A stretch of DNA of 64,000 nucleotides from Competibacter sp963695105. GTDB taxonomy: Bacteria > Pseudomonadota > Gammaproteobacteria > Competibacterales > Competibacteraceae. A program made the translations under genes and the position numbers. This document shows, in pieces, positions 63,814 to 64,000 of this stretch (positions are counted from its first letter, which is position 1; every line of letters starts with the position of its first letter). Location: the NCBI GenBank assembly GCA_963695105.1, contig CAVOGC010000004.1, forward strand, positions 62,001-126,000. Direction: 5' to 3'. A model generated the notes under the pieces. The model made no database searches. It saw nothing but the letters and a program-made list of their open reading frames with translations, and had not been told where the DNA came from.

Positions 63814-64000
63814 TCAGTCGAAAAACCGTTCCGCGCCGAGCAGCGGCAGCACCCGCCGCATGATCGGATCGGCGGCGAAATAGCGCTGGATGACGCCGTC
63901 CCGCAAATGGTTGGTCAGCGCGATCAGGATCATGCTCTGGTTCAAGGCCAGATAGTTGTAGGCCACCTGACCGTCGCGCGGGTCCACGGCGTCGTAGAAA
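63814..64000 (-). CDS. Glycoamylase-like protein (GH144-type), C-terminal end only
   Basis: Only the last 62 or so codons lie in the window. They read FYDAVDPRDGQVAYNYLALN, then QSMILIALTNHLRDGVIQRY and end GAERFFD. This fits the end of the glycoamylase-like domain found in GH144 endo-beta-1,2-glucanases and cyclic glucan synthases, where GFYDAVN and YLALDQGMIL-type segments are conserved. The start and most of the gene are outside. Its proximity to a sugar ATPase and to the GH94 gene supports beta-1,2-glucan use. Confidence 0.7.
   Translation of the reverse strand, partial: FYDAVDPRDGQVAYNYLALNQSMILIALTNHLRDGVIQRYFAADPIMRRVLPLLGAERFFD

Overview
The window is about 64 kb of GC-rich bacterial chromosome. 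The gene set points to a gammaproteobacterium: a twitching-type chemosensory cluster (PilJ, ChpA-like kinase, ChpC-like protein), SMC with ZipA and LigA behind it, yciB-yciI-bolA-parvulin, scpA-scpB-rluB, OxyR, an E. coli-type NADP isocitrate dehydrogenase and MsrP. A Chromatiales or Competibacteraceae-like lineage is my guess only. I recognised no rRNA, tRNA or CRISPR array.

Layout. 1-6.9 kb: end of a chemosensory operon on +. 6.9-14.3 kb: smc, zipA and an unusual ligA whose middle is a long AT-rich block coding extra domains. 14.3-16.6 kb: minus-strand operon yciB-yciI-bolA, then a periplasmic parvulin. 16.7-21.4 kb: plus-strand yciO, M50 protease, trpS, scpA, scpB, rluB. 21.5-26.1 kb: mixed genes (SDR, squalene-synthase-like, small protein, DUF4124, GNAT, TrpB2). 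26.2-29.9 kb: minus-strand tellurite-resistance/stress (Ter) cluster. 30-32.6 kb: a Sel1-repeat protein and an unknown. 33-34.1 kb: ychF. 34.3-41.7 kb: an accessory island. 41.7-48.4 kb: TSUP permease, icd-CBS fusion, oxyR, purE-purK, msrP. 48.5-60.5 kb: a large secreted glycosidase-like protein, a frame-disrupted SdrD-B surface protein, a GH94 phosphorylase and a DJ-1/PfpI protein. 60.8-62.7 kb: a DUF29 gene cut in two by an insertion sequence. 62.7-64 kb: a sugar ABC ATPase and the end of a glycoamylase-like gene.

The strongest candidate for a new system is the 34.5-41.7 kb operon: a DruA-like (DUF4338) protein, an AT-rich HNH endonuclease, a 1394-residue fusion with a PD-(D/E)xK-like motif and a C-terminal RuvB-like AAA+ ATPase, and a membrane-anchored TPR protein. 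The genes are tightly packed, and the operon lies between two copies of the 3' end of a TSUP permease gene. It looks like an anti-phage or anti-plasmid module related to Druantia but without DruE. The second candidate is the composite LigA.

The GH94 enzyme, the glycoamylase-like end, the sugar ATPase and possibly the secreted glycosidase-like protein suggest handling of beta-1,2-glucan. Several conserved genes (ligA twice, purE once) carry single-base insertions in homopolymers, chpA carries a two-base insertion in a tandem repeat, and the SdrD-B gene carries many indels. Consensus sequencing error must be excluded before any of these is read as biology.
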